Source of the DNA: Vulcanimicrobiota bacterium
GTDB lineage: Bacteria; Vulcanimicrobiota; Vulcanimicrobiia; Eremiobacterales; Eremiobacteraceae
Direction of reading: 5' to 3'
DNA length: 44,253 nucleotides
Assembly (NCBI GenBank): GCA_019237415.1
Contig: JAFAHD010000039.1
Coordinates: 1-44,253, forward strand
Both the position numbers and the translations under genes were made by a program. Every line of letters starts with the position of its first letter. Positions within the stretch are counted from its first letter, which is position 1. A model generated the notes under the pieces. It was not told the DNA's origin. It was given only the letters and a program-made list of their open reading frames with translations, and did no database searches. Of the stretch, positions 7,764 through 15,927 are shown piece after piece.

Positions 7764-8819
7764 GTGGCCGGCGCGTTACCGCCGACCGCACAAAGCGTCG
7801 AAGCGGGCGAAGCCGCCGCCGCGCAGGCCGCGGCGCGCGCGCGGCGCACCGCAGCGATTCGCGCAGCAGGGCTCATCGCCGGACTCGCGGTGCTGCTCGG
7901 CATTCTCAACGCGCTCACGCACGGCGATTTTCTCGCACCGGGCAACGTCGTCAACGTGCTGCGTCAGATCTCGGTCAACGCGATCCTTGCATCCGGCCAG
8001 ACGTTCGTCATCATCACCGCCGGCATCGACTTGTCGGTGGGATCGCTCATCGCGCTGACCGGCGTGCTGATGGCCGGCGTGCTAGGGGCAGAATCTTCGA
8101 TCGCGCTCGGCGTGATTCTCGCGACGCTCGTCGGCGTGAGCGTCGGCGGTGCAGCCGGTGCGATCAACGGCCTGCCGGTCGTGCGCTTCAACTTGCCGCC
8201 GTTCATCACGACGCTGGCGATGATGCTGATGGCGCGCGGCGCGGCCTTCCTCTACACGGGCGGCAAGCCGATCGAGATCGACAACCCGGCGTTCAATTAC
8301 ATCGGCAGCGGACTCATCGGCGTGGGACATGCGTTCGGCATTCCGGGCGTACCGGTACCGGTCATCATCATGCTGGCGATCGTCGCCGCGGGCCACTTCA
8401 TGCTCACGCGCACGAGGTTCGGACGCTACGTCTATGCGATCGGCGGCAATGAAGAGGCGGCGCGCCTGTCGGGCGTCAACGTGTTCGCCGTCAAGCTGAG
8501 CGTCTACATCATCTCCGGTGCGCTGGCGGGTATCGCGAGCCTGCTGCTCGCAGGCCGCCTCAATTCCGGCATCCCGCAGTCGGGCCAGGGATACGAACTG
8601 CAGTCGATCGCGGCCGTCGTGGTCGGCGGCACGTCGCTGGCGGGCGGACGCGGCTCGCTGGTCGGCACGTTCGTGGGCGCTTTGCTCATCGGCATGCTGT
8701 ATAACTTGATGAACTTGCTGAACGTCCAATCCTATGCGCAGGATGTCGTGCTGGGCGCGGTGATATTAGCTGCGGTGCTGCTCGATGAACTGCGCAGGCG
8801 CTACTTCACGTCAGGATAA
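7764..8819 (+). CDS. Sugar ABC transporter permease (RbsC type)
   Basis: A polytopic inner-membrane protein of about 351 aa forming the sugar channel with the upstream ATPase. The hydrophilic Ala-rich N-terminus is followed by 8-10 hydrophobic helices. Family motifs include QTFVIITAGIDLSVGSLIAL, FITTLAMMLMARGAAFLYT, YAIGGNEEAARLSGVNV and VVGGTSLAGGRGSLVGT. The GTG at 7764, one base after the ATPase stop, is the preferred start; an ATG at 7713 would overlap the ATPase by 50 nt. Confidence 0.94.
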   Translation: MAGALPPTAQSVEAGEAAAAQAAARARRTAAIRAAGLIAGLAVLLGILNALTHGDFLAPGNVVNVLRQISVNAILASGQTFVIITAGIDLSVGSLIALTGVLMAGVLGAESSIALGVILATLVGVSVGGAAGAINGLPVVRFNLPPFITTLAMMLMARGAAFLYTGGKPIEIDNPAFNYIGSGLIGVGHAFGIPGVPVPVIIMLAIVAAGHFMLTRTRFGRYVYAIGGNEEAARLSGVNVFAVKLSVYIISGALAGIASLLLAGRLNSGIPQSGQGYELQSIAAVVVGGTSLAGGRGSLVGTFVGALLIGMLYNLMNLLNVQSYAQDVVLGAVILAAVLLDELRRRYFTSG

Positions 8820-8826
8820 GGAGCAT

Positions 8827-9165
8827 ATGGCGGAGCAGGTCTGGGAACGCCTCGATCCGATGGTGGCCCGCTGGAAGAAATTCACTGGACCCGACGACGC
8901 CGAACGGCTCGCCGCCGTCGAGCATTCGCTGACGCCCGAACTGCAACGCCTCATCAAGGAGTTCGACGAAGTGCACGCCGACATCGACACCTACGTGGCG
9001 GCGCTCGAGAAGAAGTACGGCGTGTTTGAAACCGGTGATCTCGGCGCTGACGCGGCGCCTGAAGCCAAAGACGTCACGCGCCATCAAAGCCTGCTCGCGC
9101 TTCGTCGCGCGTACGACGACGCGTCAGCAGAGCTCGAGGATCGCGAGGCGACCGGAGAAGCCTAG
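8827..9165 (+). CDS. Small unknown protein, last gene of the sugar transporter operon
   Basis: A 112-aa, acidic, probably helical cytoplasmic protein (MAEQVWERLDPMVARWKKF; later VHADIDTYVAALEKKYGVFE and LLALRRAYDDASAELEDRE). No family is recognised. The ATG at 8827 follows AAGGAG with a short spacer and lies 7 nt after the permease stop, so it is almost certainly cotranscribed with the transporter. Its stop codon shares the tetranucleotide CTAG (9162-9165) with the stop of the convergent LolA-like gene. A role linked to the imported sugar is a guess from position only. Confidence 0.65.
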   Translation: MAEQVWERLDPMVARWKKFTGPDDAERLAAVEHSLTPELQRLIKEFDEVHADIDTYVAALEKKYGVFETGDLGADAAPEAKDVTRHQSLLALRRAYDDASAELEDREATGEA

Positions 9166-9836
9166 ATCTGCCAGGTCGATGGCGGAAACTCGACGTTGAG
9201 CTGGATATCCGAATAGGTCTCGTGGCGCACCGTCTGGTCGCCTTCGAACTCCGTCACCTCAACCGGCAACCCGTTCGCACCAAGCGTCATCACTTCTTTG
9301 GTGACGCCGTTGTTCTGCGTCGGATCTTCGGCCTCGCCCGTCCACGTCGAGCGGTCGCCCGACACGCTCACCTGCGTGGACTTCCATTTGACGGACTTGA
9401 TGTGCTCGAGCGCTGCGCCGAACGGCGCGTCGGCGATCGTGCGGCCGCGCATCGACGTCGCGATCTTCGCGTGGATGTTGACGTTCAGGTGGATCGGCGA
9501 AAGCCAGCCGCCCTGATGGCCCTGCACGCGGTCGCCGCCTTGCCACACCGCGGCGCTGCCCTTGCCATCGCCGCCGGTGATGTCGAGCCGCGCGCTCGTC
9601 GGTTTCTGAAATTTGATGGCATACACGCGGTCTTGGATCTTGCCGTTCAAAAACTCGCGTGCGGTGATCGTCGCTTGGTAGGACTTGAGCGCATCCCACG
9701 CCGTTTGAAACGCGGCGATCCATTGCTCGGGTGTCGACGGCGCTGACGCCGGAGCGGCCTGAGGCGCTGAGGCGCCGATCCCCGCAGCGCCGAACACCGC
9801 GACCGCGTAGGCCATGGCGATCCGCGTGCTTGTCAT
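9162..9836 (-). CDS. Secreted LolA-like/DUF1571-type protein
   Basis: A 224-aa exported protein with a signal peptide at about residues 1-28 (MTSTRIAMAYAVAVFGAAGIGASA). The mature part starts with a helix (PEQWIAAFQTAWDALKSYQATI), followed by repeated beta strands (YAIKFQKPTSARLDI, VWQGGDRVQGHQGG, RHETYSDIQLNVEFP). This resembles the half-barrel of LolA/outer-membrane lipoprotein-sorting proteins and DUF1571. Whether it carries lipoproteins is unknown. Its ATG overlaps the stop of the universal stress protein by 4 nt (ATGA), so translation is probably coupled. Last gene of the kinase operon. Confidence 0.68.
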   Translation of the reverse strand: MTSTRIAMAYAVAVFGAAGIGASAPQAAPASAPSTPEQWIAAFQTAWDALKSYQATITAREFLNGKIQDRVYAIKFQKPTSARLDITGGDGKGSAAVWQGGDRVQGHQGGWLSPIHLNVNIHAKIATSMRGRTIADAPFGAALEHIKSVKWKSTQVSVSGDRSTWTGEAEDPTQNNGVTKEVMTLGANGLPVEVTEFEGDQTVRHETYSDIQLNVEFPPSTWQI

Positions 9837-10453
9837 CGGCTGCCTCCTTTGTCGCCGAGGCCGTCCTTCGGCGAGACGCTGAGCATGCTCTTCGCATCGA
9901 TGCTGGAAACGCCGATGAGCACGTCAGTGGTCGTGTGCGTGGTCACGAACTCGATCGCTTTGGCGAGCGGCGCACCCGCATAACCATGTTCGCGATACGT
10001 GCCCATGACGATGAGGCTTGCGCCCTCTTCCTGTGCCGCCCGGATGACGGCCGTTCCCGTTTGCCGGTCGCGAATCATGCGCGTTTCGATGTCGACGCCG
10101 GCTTTGCGCGCGACCTCCTCCGCGGCGTTGAGCGCGGCGAGCGCGCGGCGTTCGACTTGCGGCAGATCGGCCTCGATCGGCAGCGTGTACGGCACCTCGA
10201 TGACGTAGATCGCGACGACCGTCGCGTGCTCGCGCTTGGCCATGCGGGCGGCAAGCGCCATGAGCACCAGCGAATTGATGTCCGCCGAGAAGACGACAAG
10301 CACCTTGCCGGAGATCTCGCTCGCCTGGCTGGACGCGGTCTGCGCCATGAGCGCGGAGCGCGACAGAGCCGGATGGAGCATCCAGTACAATGTCGAGCCG
10401 ACCGAACCGACGATGACCAACGCGATGCCGATGCCGATCGGATTGGGGATCAC
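9833..10453 (-). CDS. Membrane-anchored universal stress protein (UspA domain)
   Basis: A 206-aa protein with a transmembrane helix at about residues 5-26 (PIGIGIALVIVGSVGSTLYWML), then a UspA domain from about 48 (SGKVLVVFSADINSLVLMALAARMAKREHATVVAIYVIEVP) to 185. The segment GASLIVMGTYREHG corresponds to the nucleotide-binding end of the Usp fold, though the usual G-2x-G-9x-G pattern is only partly kept. Usp proteins are normally soluble, so the anchor is unusual. The GTG at 10453 overlaps the preceding stop (GTGA), which is why I reject the longer ORF start at 10531. Downstream of a Ser/Thr kinase, so it may be its partner or substrate (inference). Confidence 0.82.
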   Translation of the reverse strand: MIPNPIGIGIALVIVGSVGSTLYWMLHPALSRSALMAQTASSQASEISGKVLVVFSADINSLVLMALAARMAKREHATVVAIYVIEVPYTLPIEADLPQVERRALAALNAAEEVARKAGVDIETRMIRDRQTGTAVIRAAQEEGASLIVMGTYREHGYAGAPLAKAIEFVTTHTTTDVLIGVSSIDAKSMLSVSPKDGLGDKGGSR

Positions 10454-10665
10454 GAGCGCGCCGGCGGATGTGCGCGCGCGGCGCGCCAGTAGATGATGCC
10501 GCGCCATACCGCGGCAGCTATGAGGATGCAAACCACGCAGTACGCGAGCGCGGTATCGTTCGACGGCGGCGCGATCGAGAGCAGACGGATGAGCGCCGCG
10601 ACGCCCAGCACGGCGATGCCGAACGAGCTGACGACCTTGAACCGCAAGCGGTTTTGGTCGACCAT
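10450..10665 (-). CDS. Small two-helix membrane protein
   Basis: A 71-aa protein with two hydrophobic helices (FKVVSSFGIAVLGVAALIRLL and TALAYCVVCILIAAAVWRGIIYW) joined by a short loop, and a basic tail. No family recognised. The ATG at 10665 (MVDQNRL) lies 4 nt after the kinase stop; the gene ends in a GTGA overlap with the universal stress protein. The soluble kinase in front and the anchored Usp behind suggest it could help place them at the membrane; this is inference from position. Confidence 0.68.
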   Translation of the reverse strand: MVDQNRLRFKVVSSFGIAVLGVAALIRLLSIAPPSNDTALAYCVVCILIAAAVWRGIIYWRAARAHPPARS

Positions 10666-10669
10666 GATC

Positions 10670-11677
10670 TCACGCCCCGCGTTCGGCGATGAGGCCGATC
10701 GCCTCGCGGTAGGCGCGCTCGGCCGCATCGTCCTCGCCGCCGCGCCCGGCGACGATGCCGCGTTCCATCAGCGCGAGCGCTTCCGCGTATGCGCTTCGCG
10801 AGGGAGCCTGCGCCGGCGGAGCGCTTGCCGGCAGCATCGACGACCATCCGGCGCCCCCGTGCACGCGCGCGGATTCAAATGCAGCCAAGAGCGCGCCGGC
10901 GTCCGTGAAGCGGCGCTGAGGTTCGCTCTCGAGCAGGCGCGCGATGATGCGATCGAGCTCGGCGGGGATCTGCGGGTTGATCAGCCGCGGAGGCCGCGGC
11001 ACCTCGTTCACGTGCGCGATCATCGTCGACACGAGATCTTCAGATGATTCGGCGAACGGCAGCGCGCCCGTCGCGAGTTCGTAGAGCAAGACGCCGACCG
11101 AATACAGATCGCTCGAGCGACCGCCCGTCTTGCCCATGAAGCGTTCGGGGGGCAAGTAGGCCACCGTGCCGACGATCTCGCTGCTCTGCGACATGTTGCC
11201 GACGTCCGACATGCGGCGCGCCAAGCCGAAATCGGTGACTTTGACGACGCCGTCGTCGCTGACGATCACGTTACCGGGTTTGATGTCCCGGTGCACAACG
11301 TCGTGTTCGTGTGCGAACTCCAACGCGCGAACGAGCTGGGCCACGAGGTCCACCGCGTGCGCGATCGTGCACGTCCGGCGATCGATCTCGCGAATGGTCG
11401 CGCCCCGCACGTACTCCATGATGATGTACGAAACCGGCCCTTCGACGCCGACGTCGTACACGGCGACGATGCTTGGATGATTGAGCCGCGCCATCGCTTG
11501 CGCTTCGGCGAGAAAACGCCGATTGACATCGTCCGAGTGCTCGGCGAGGACCTTGATGGCGACGTCGCGCTCCAATCCGTGGTCGTAGCCGCGATAGACC
11601 TCGCCCATGCCGCCCGATCCGATGCGCTCGATGATGCGGTAGCGGTCGGCGAGGACCGTGCCTTCGGCGAGGCTCAT
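10670..11677 (-). CDS. Serine/threonine protein kinase (PknB/STPK family, soluble)
   Basis: A 335-aa Hanks-type kinase. Visible motifs: glycine loop GSGGMGEV (20-27), ATP-binding Lys in VAIKVL (K42), alpha-C Glu in FLAEAQAMARL (E57), catalytic loop HRDIKPGN (129-136, D131), DFG (149-151), and P+1 loop GTVAYLPPERF with PPE in place of APE. The catalytic set is complete, so it should be active. After the kinase domain (to about 272) a Ser/Ala/Pro linker leads to a C-terminal helical pair that looks TPR-like (AYAEALALMERGIVAG, DDAAERAYREAIGLIAE). No membrane helix. Starts in an ATGA overlap with yraN. Confidence 0.95.
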   Translation of the reverse strand: MSLAEGTVLADRYRIIERIGSGGMGEVYRGYDHGLERDVAIKVLAEHSDDVNRRFLAEAQAMARLNHPSIVAVYDVGVEGPVSYIIMEYVRGATIREIDRRTCTIAHAVDLVAQLVRALEFAHEHDVVHRDIKPGNVIVSDDGVVKVTDFGLARRMSDVGNMSQSSEIVGTVAYLPPERFMGKTGGRSSDLYSVGVLLYELATGALPFAESSEDLVSTMIAHVNEVPRPPRLINPQIPAELDRIIARLLESEPQRRFTDAGALLAAFESARVHGGAGWSSMLPASAPPAQAPSRSAYAEALALMERGIVAGRGGEDDAAERAYREAIGLIAERGA

Positions 11678-12054
11678 CGCGCCGGCGGGAACGCGGCTTT
11701 GAAGTGGGTGATCTCGGTGCGCGCCGCGGTGCGCATCACGCTGATCACATCAAACCGGATGCGCGGGAAGACGCGGCCGCAAAACGCGAGGTACGCCTGC
11801 GCGGCACGCGCGATGCGAGCCTGCTTGAGCGCGGTGACCGCCTCGATCGGCGCGCCGCGCTGCAGCGTGCGCCGCAGCTTGACCTCGATGAAGACGAGCG
11901 TGCCGCCGTCGAGCGCGATGACGTCGATCTCACCGCCGCGGCAGCGGAAGTTGCGCTCGAGCACGTGGTAGCCGCGGGCCTGCAGGAAGGTCGCGGCCGC
12001 CTGCTCCGCCTGGCTGCCGCTCGCGCTGTGCGAACGCGTCTCGGCGCGGGTCAC
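11674..12054 (-). CDS. yraN: YraN/UPF0102 family endonuclease-like protein
   Basis: A 126-aa protein of the restriction-endonuclease-like UPF0102 family. Conserved parts: GSQAEQAAATFLQARGYHVLERNFR near 13-37, GEIDVIALDGGTLVFIEVK (41-59) with the acidic/Lys site D44, E57 and K59, and a helix starting EAVTALKQARIARAAQAYL. The GTG at 12054 overlaps the rnhB stop (GTGA), so the longer frame reaching back to 12129 is rejected. The rnhB-yraN order is conserved in many bacteria. Molecular role not settled. Confidence 0.92.
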   Translation of the reverse strand: MTRAETRSHSASGSQAEQAAATFLQARGYHVLERNFRCRGGEIDVIALDGGTLVFIEVKLRRTLQRGAPIEAVTALKQARIARAAQAYLAFCGRVFPRIRFDVISVMRTAARTEITHFKAAFPPAR

Positions 12055-12710
12055 GATGCGGTGCTCTCGTACATAAACCGAAAGCGAGGCGAGACCACCG
12101 GCATGAACGAGCGGCGGTGGATCTTGCACGGACCAAGACGGTCGAGCGCGTCGAAATGCGAGGCCGTGCTATAGCCTTTGTGCTCGGCGAAGCCATAGCC
12201 CGGATACAGCGCGTCCATCTCGGTCATGTAGGCGTCGCGCGCGACCTTCGCGACGATGCTCGCCGCGGCGATCGCAGCCGACTTGCGGTCGCCGCCGATG
12301 ATCGCGGTCTGCGGATACAAGCAGCCGGGGATGGACAGCGCGTCGACGAGCACCCGGCAGGGCGCCTGCGTGAGCCCTTCAATCGCGCGGTTCATCGCCA
12401 CCTTGGTGGCGGCGAGGATGTTGATCCGGTCGATCTCCTCGTGGTCGACCCAGCCGAGCGAAACGGAAATCGCCTGCGCGCGAATGCTCTTGTCGAGCTC
12501 GGCGCGGCGCAGCTCGGTCACGAGTTTGCTGTCCTTGAGGAACTGCAGGCGCAGGGGCTGCTCGATGACGACCGCGCAGGCGACCACCGGTCCCGCCAAC
12601 GGGCCGCGCCCGACCTCGTCGATGCCGCAGATGAAGCGAGCGCCGCCTTCCCACGCGGCGCGTTCGTATGCGTGCAACCGGCGCAGGCGTTGGCGCTCCT
12701 TTGGGGTCAC
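12051..12710 (-). CDS. rnhB: Ribonuclease HII
   Basis: A 219-aa type 2 RNase H that cuts the RNA strand of RNA-DNA hybrids and single ribonucleotides in DNA. Motif ICGIDEVGRGPLAGPV (28-42) carries D31 and E32. KDSKL is at 59-63, the third acidic residue lies in RVLVDAL (D123), and GGDRKSAAIAAASIVAKVARD is the conserved helix. Start is GTG at 12710, 1 nt past the rbgA stop. The N-terminal 25 residues (many Arg) exceed the E. coli protein, as in other RNases HII. Confidence 0.97.
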   Translation of the reverse strand: MTPKERQRLRRLHAYERAAWEGGARFICGIDEVGRGPLAGPVVACAVVIEQPLRLQFLKDSKLVTELRRAELDKSIRAQAISVSLGWVDHEEIDRINILAATKVAMNRAIEGLTQAPCRVLVDALSIPGCLYPQTAIIGGDRKSAAIAAASIVAKVARDAYMTEMDALYPGYGFAEHKGYSTASHFDALDRLGPCKIHRRSFMPVVSPRFRFMYESTAS

Positions 12711-12711
12711 G

Positions 12712-13521
12712 TCAGTCCTCTCTCGGGGTTTCGAACGTGAAGCGGCCGAGCGCTCCGCTGCGAAACTCTGTCAACAACGTGCGGGCGGCGCCGGCGCGCT
12801 CGACTTCGCCGCCTTTTCGCAGCATCCCGCGAGCGCGTGCGAATTCCTCGACATCGAATCGCGCAGCCGAACGCGCATGTCCGCCGGCGGCAACCCACGC
12901 GGCCAGACGTTCGACGACTTCCTCCGGATCGTACGCGGTCTCCGGTAGGCAACCGGTTGCGGCGAGCTGCCACGCCGCATCGACGCCGACGATCTTGGGC
13001 GGCAGGACGCCGGGCGTATCGAGCAGCTCGATGCCTGGTCCGAGCGAAAGCCAGCGCGCGTGACGCGTGACGCCCGCCCGGTCCTGCGCAAGCGCGCGTT
13101 TTCGCCGGCTCAGCGCGTTGATCACCGATGATTTTCCGGTGTTCGGCGCGCCCACGACCGCGACGTGCAGGGTCGCGCGGCGCCGCGGCGCGCGCAGCAC
13201 CGCCGCGCGCAACGCGGCCAGCGACGCGGCGCGCGTCCCGATGGTCGCGAAGGCCTGATGCTGCGCGCGCAACGCATGCAGCCAGCGGCGGGTCAACGGC
13301 GGATCCGCCAGGTCCTCTCTATTGAGGACGATGATGCGCTGTTTCGCCCGCAGCTTCGCGTGTAGTCCGGCGACTGCCGTCGCCGCCGGCACGCGCGCAT
13401 CGCGCACCTCGAGCACGAGGTCGATGAGACCTGCGAGCTCGTCGAGCGCGCGCATGCCCGCGGCCATATGGCCGGGGAACCAGCTGGCAGCGGCTTTTTC
13501 TCTAGCGGATCGGCGCGGCAC
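12712..13521 (-). CDS. rbgA: Ribosome biogenesis GTPase RbgA/YlqF
   Basis: A 269-aa circularly permuted GTPase needed for late assembly of the large ribosomal subunit. Motif order is permuted as expected: NRED (67-70, G4) precedes the P-loop GAPNTGKSS (124-132, G1) and DTPG (168-171, G3). The N-terminus WFPGHMAAGMRAL matches the family. The ATG at 13521 overlaps lepB by 20 nt. The rbgA-rnhB pair is conserved in Firmicutes and related phyla. Confidence 0.95.
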   Translation of the reverse strand: MPRRSAREKAAASWFPGHMAAGMRALDELAGLIDLVLEVRDARVPAATAVAGLHAKLRAKQRIIVLNREDLADPPLTRRWLHALRAQHQAFATIGTRAASLAALRAAVLRAPRRRATLHVAVVGAPNTGKSSVINALSRRKRALAQDRAGVTRHARWLSLGPGIELLDTPGVLPPKIVGVDAAWQLAATGCLPETAYDPEEVVERLAAWVAAGGHARSAARFDVEEFARARGMLRKGGEVERAGAARTLLTEFRSGALGRFTFETPRED

Positions 13522-14113
13522 GGTTGAGCGGCCACACCACCGCTTGCGCGCGCCCGATCACGGCCGCACGCGGCACCGCGCCGAAGCTGCGCGAGTCGTC
13601 CGATTCAGCCCGGTTATCGCCCAGCACGAAGACGGCGCCGGCGGGAACGCGCAGCCCGGACATAGACGAATGGTCGCTCGCGGCGAGATATGGTTCGGCC
13701 AGACGCCGGCCGTCGACCATCACGACGCCTTGCGCGATCGCGACGGTCTCGCCGGGTAAGCCGACGACGCGCTTGAGATAGACCTGCTGAGCGTCGCCGC
13801 CCGCGTGGACGAACGCGATGACGTCGCCGCGCGAGATCGGATGCAAGGCGATGTCGATCAGGGGATTGCCGCCGCTGCCGACGCGCAGGTCGTACGCGGC
13901 GGTGTTGATGAGCACGTGTTCGTCAGAGCGCAGCTGGGGTTCCATCGAATGCCCGCTTACCTGCGGCAAACGGACGAAGAACAACGAGAGCAGGATGAGC
14001 AGCGCGGCGATTTCGGCGGCCAGTTTTGCGGCGCGCACCAAGGCGCGCATGAAGGGCGGCGGTTCGACGAGCGAGCCGGAAAGCGGCGGGGACGCGGCAT
14101 TCGCATCAGCCAC
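13502..14113 (-). CDS. lepB: Signal peptidase I (first copy in transcription order of rbgA unit)
   Basis: Type I signal peptidase, a membrane serine protease that removes signal peptides. With a GTG start at 14113 it is 203 aa. One transmembrane helix (KLAAEIAALLILLSLFFVRL, about 30-49) precedes the catalytic Ser in SGHSMEPQL (S56) and the general-base Lys in YLKRVVGLPGE (K114). The box VLGDNRAESDDSRSFG is intact. An ATG at 14050 is the alternative start; a start at 14317 would run into the divergent MFS gene. A second signal peptidase is at 15928-16620. Confidence 0.93.
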   Translation of the reverse strand: MADANAASPPLSGSLVEPPPFMRALVRAAKLAAEIAALLILLSLFFVRLPQVSGHSMEPQLRSDEHVLINTAAYDLRVGSGGNPLIDIALHPISRGDVIAFVHAGGDAQQVYLKRVVGLPGETVAIAQGVVMVDGRRLAEPYLAASDHSSMSGLRVPAGAVFVLGDNRAESDDSRSFGAVPRAAVIGRAQAVVWPLNRAAPIR

Positions 14114-14267
14114 GATCGCGTAGGCTGCAGTGGGATCGAGTTGCCCGCTTCCGTGCCACTTCCGCGCCGGCTGTCGCACGGAAGGAGGTGTTCCTTGCGT
14201 GCGGGCGCGCGCCCTTGTCGGGCGGGCGTCCAAAGGGCGCGCAGGCGCGCCGACAAACATCCACGCG

Positions 14268-15494
14268 ATGACGCGTCCGGATGCCGCGCGCAGCATTTTC
14301 GCCGAGCGCAGCTTCACATTGTACTATTGCGGCCAGCTGCTCAGCTATCTGGGCGATGGATTGCGCGCGCTCGCGATCCCGCTGCTGGTCTTCCGCCTCA
14401 CCGGGTCCGCATTATCTCTCGGCATCACCTACACGCTCGAGTTCTTGCCGTTCACGCTCTTCGGCCTGGTCGGCGGCTCGCTCGCGGATAGACTGGACCG
14501 GCGCAGGCTCATGATCGCGTGTGACTTCGTGCGCTTCGCCATCATCGCGCTCTTCGCGTTTCTGTACTGGCGCCACGCGTTGAGCTTGATCGTGCTCTAT
14601 ATCGGCATCGCGATCGTGTCGATCGCCGCCGCGATCTTTCTCGGCGGGCAATCCACGAGCGTGCCGTATTTGGTCGGCATCGCCCGCTCGGGAAGAGCGG
14701 TGGGTGCGCTCATCGCGGCCGAGCAAGGTTCGAATCTCGTCGCTCCGCCGATCGGCGGCATTCTCTTCTCGCTGGGCGGCCCGCTGCCGGCGCTGATCGT
14801 CAACGCGTGCACGTACTTGACATCGCAGCTCTCACTCGTGCTGGTGCCGAGCATGGGACCTGACCGCCCTGGACCGCTACCTTCAACGCGCGAGATCTGG
14901 GATGACATCGTCGAGGGCTTCAGATTCATGTACGGCGATCGCGTCATGACGGTCGTCGCCTATTGCAGCTTGCTGCTCAACCTCTTCGGCACGATGGCCG
15001 TCACAGTGTTCATCCCATTCCTCAAGCTAGAGTTTCACGCGAGCGACGCGCAGGTGGGCTTCAGTTACGGCGTGCTCGCCGCCGGATCGATCTTGGGCTC
15101 GATCCTCGGCGGCGCGACTGCCGGCAAGTGGCCGTTCGGGCGGTCGTTGCTCATCGCGTACGCGATCGACGGCTTGATCTTCGTGCCGATCATCTTTGCG
15201 CACACCATCTGGGCGACCGTCATCCCGTGGACGCTGGCCAACGGGCTCGGATCGTTTGAGGTCACGCAGATCATCAGCTGGCGCATGCGCATCACGCCGC
15301 ACGAGAAGATCGGGCGCGTGTTCGCGGCGGTTCGTTTCATCGCGCTGCTCGGAATCGTGCCGGGGACGCTGATCGCTGGGTGGCTGGCCGACAAGCACGG
15401 CCCGCGGCTGCCGGTCATCGTTTCGACGATCGGGTTCTTGGTGATCGCGCTGGGCGCGTCGGCGGCCGCTGCATTGCGCAACGACCGCCGCTAG
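14268..15494 (+). CDS. MFS transporter (MFS_1/enterobactin exporter-like)
   Basis: A 408-aa, roughly 12-helix major facilitator protein. The start at ATG 14268 (MTRPDAARSIFAERSFTLYY) fits the family; the N-terminal segment GQLLSYLGDGLRALAIPLLVFRLTGSALSLG is typical of EntS-like drug and siderophore exporters. The cytoplasmic loop GGSLADRLDRRRLMIACD matches the MFS loop 2-3 motif. Substrate unknown. It is inserted on the plus strand between two minus-strand lepB genes. Confidence 0.92.
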   Translation: MTRPDAARSIFAERSFTLYYCGQLLSYLGDGLRALAIPLLVFRLTGSALSLGITYTLEFLPFTLFGLVGGSLADRLDRRRLMIACDFVRFAIIALFAFLYWRHALSLIVLYIGIAIVSIAAAIFLGGQSTSVPYLVGIARSGRAVGALIAAEQGSNLVAPPIGGILFSLGGPLPALIVNACTYLTSQLSLVLVPSMGPDRPGPLPSTREIWDDIVEGFRFMYGDRVMTVVAYCSLLLNLFGTMAVTVFIPFLKLEFHASDAQVGFSYGVLAAGSILGSILGGATAGKWPFGRSLLIAYAIDGLIFVPIIFAHTIWATVIPWTLANGLGSFEVTQIISWRMRITPHEKIGRVFAAVRFIALLGIVPGTLIAGWLADKHGPRLPVIVSTIGFLVIALGASAAAALRNDRR

Positions 15495-15524
15495 GTCAGA
15501 TCGGGTGAGGTTGTGTTCGGCTAG

Positions 15525-15851
15525 CTAGTGGCGCAAGACGACGATCTTGTCCGCGTGGCGCGCGCCAAGTGCCTTCTGGTCGTACGTGACCTGGACTTTC
15601 ATGCCCGGCTTCAGATACGACATCTGGTAGGTCGTCTTGCCGTCTTCCGACCAGATGTTTTTGAACTTCGGCACGAGCAGGAAGCTCAGTTCGTCGCCGG
15701 CCTTGTTGGCGACTTTGAGATTCTGTGTGGAAACGTGGGTGATGTGCCCAGTCCAGTACGCGTTGGTCATCGCTTGGACGGGCTTGCCTGCGCTGGTGAC
15801 GAGCGCAGCTGCGATCAGTGCGGCTCCGGTGAGTAGGATGAGTGTACGCAT
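15525..15851 (-). CDS. Small secreted beta-rich protein
   Basis: A 108-aa exported protein: signal peptide about 1-27 (MRTLILLTGAALIAAALVTSAG), then a short beta-rich domain (YWTGHITHVSTQNLKVANKA, LSFLLVPKFKNIW, MKVQVTYDQKALGARHADKIVVL) resembling small OB-fold-like DUF5666-type modules. No catalytic motif. The ATG at 15851 is preferred because AAGGAG sits 7 nt upstream. Convergent with the MFS gene. Confidence 0.68.
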   Translation of the reverse strand: MRTLILLTGAALIAAALVTSAGKPVQAMTNAYWTGHITHVSTQNLKVANKAGDELSFLLVPKFKNIWSEDGKTTYQMSYLKPGMKVQVTYDQKALGARHADKIVVLRH

Positions 15852-15927
15852 GCTGCTCCTTTCCGGCAACATAACGTATACCCAATCCACGAAGTTCCGA
15901 CGCGGCCTCGAGCGAGCTGGCGTCAGA

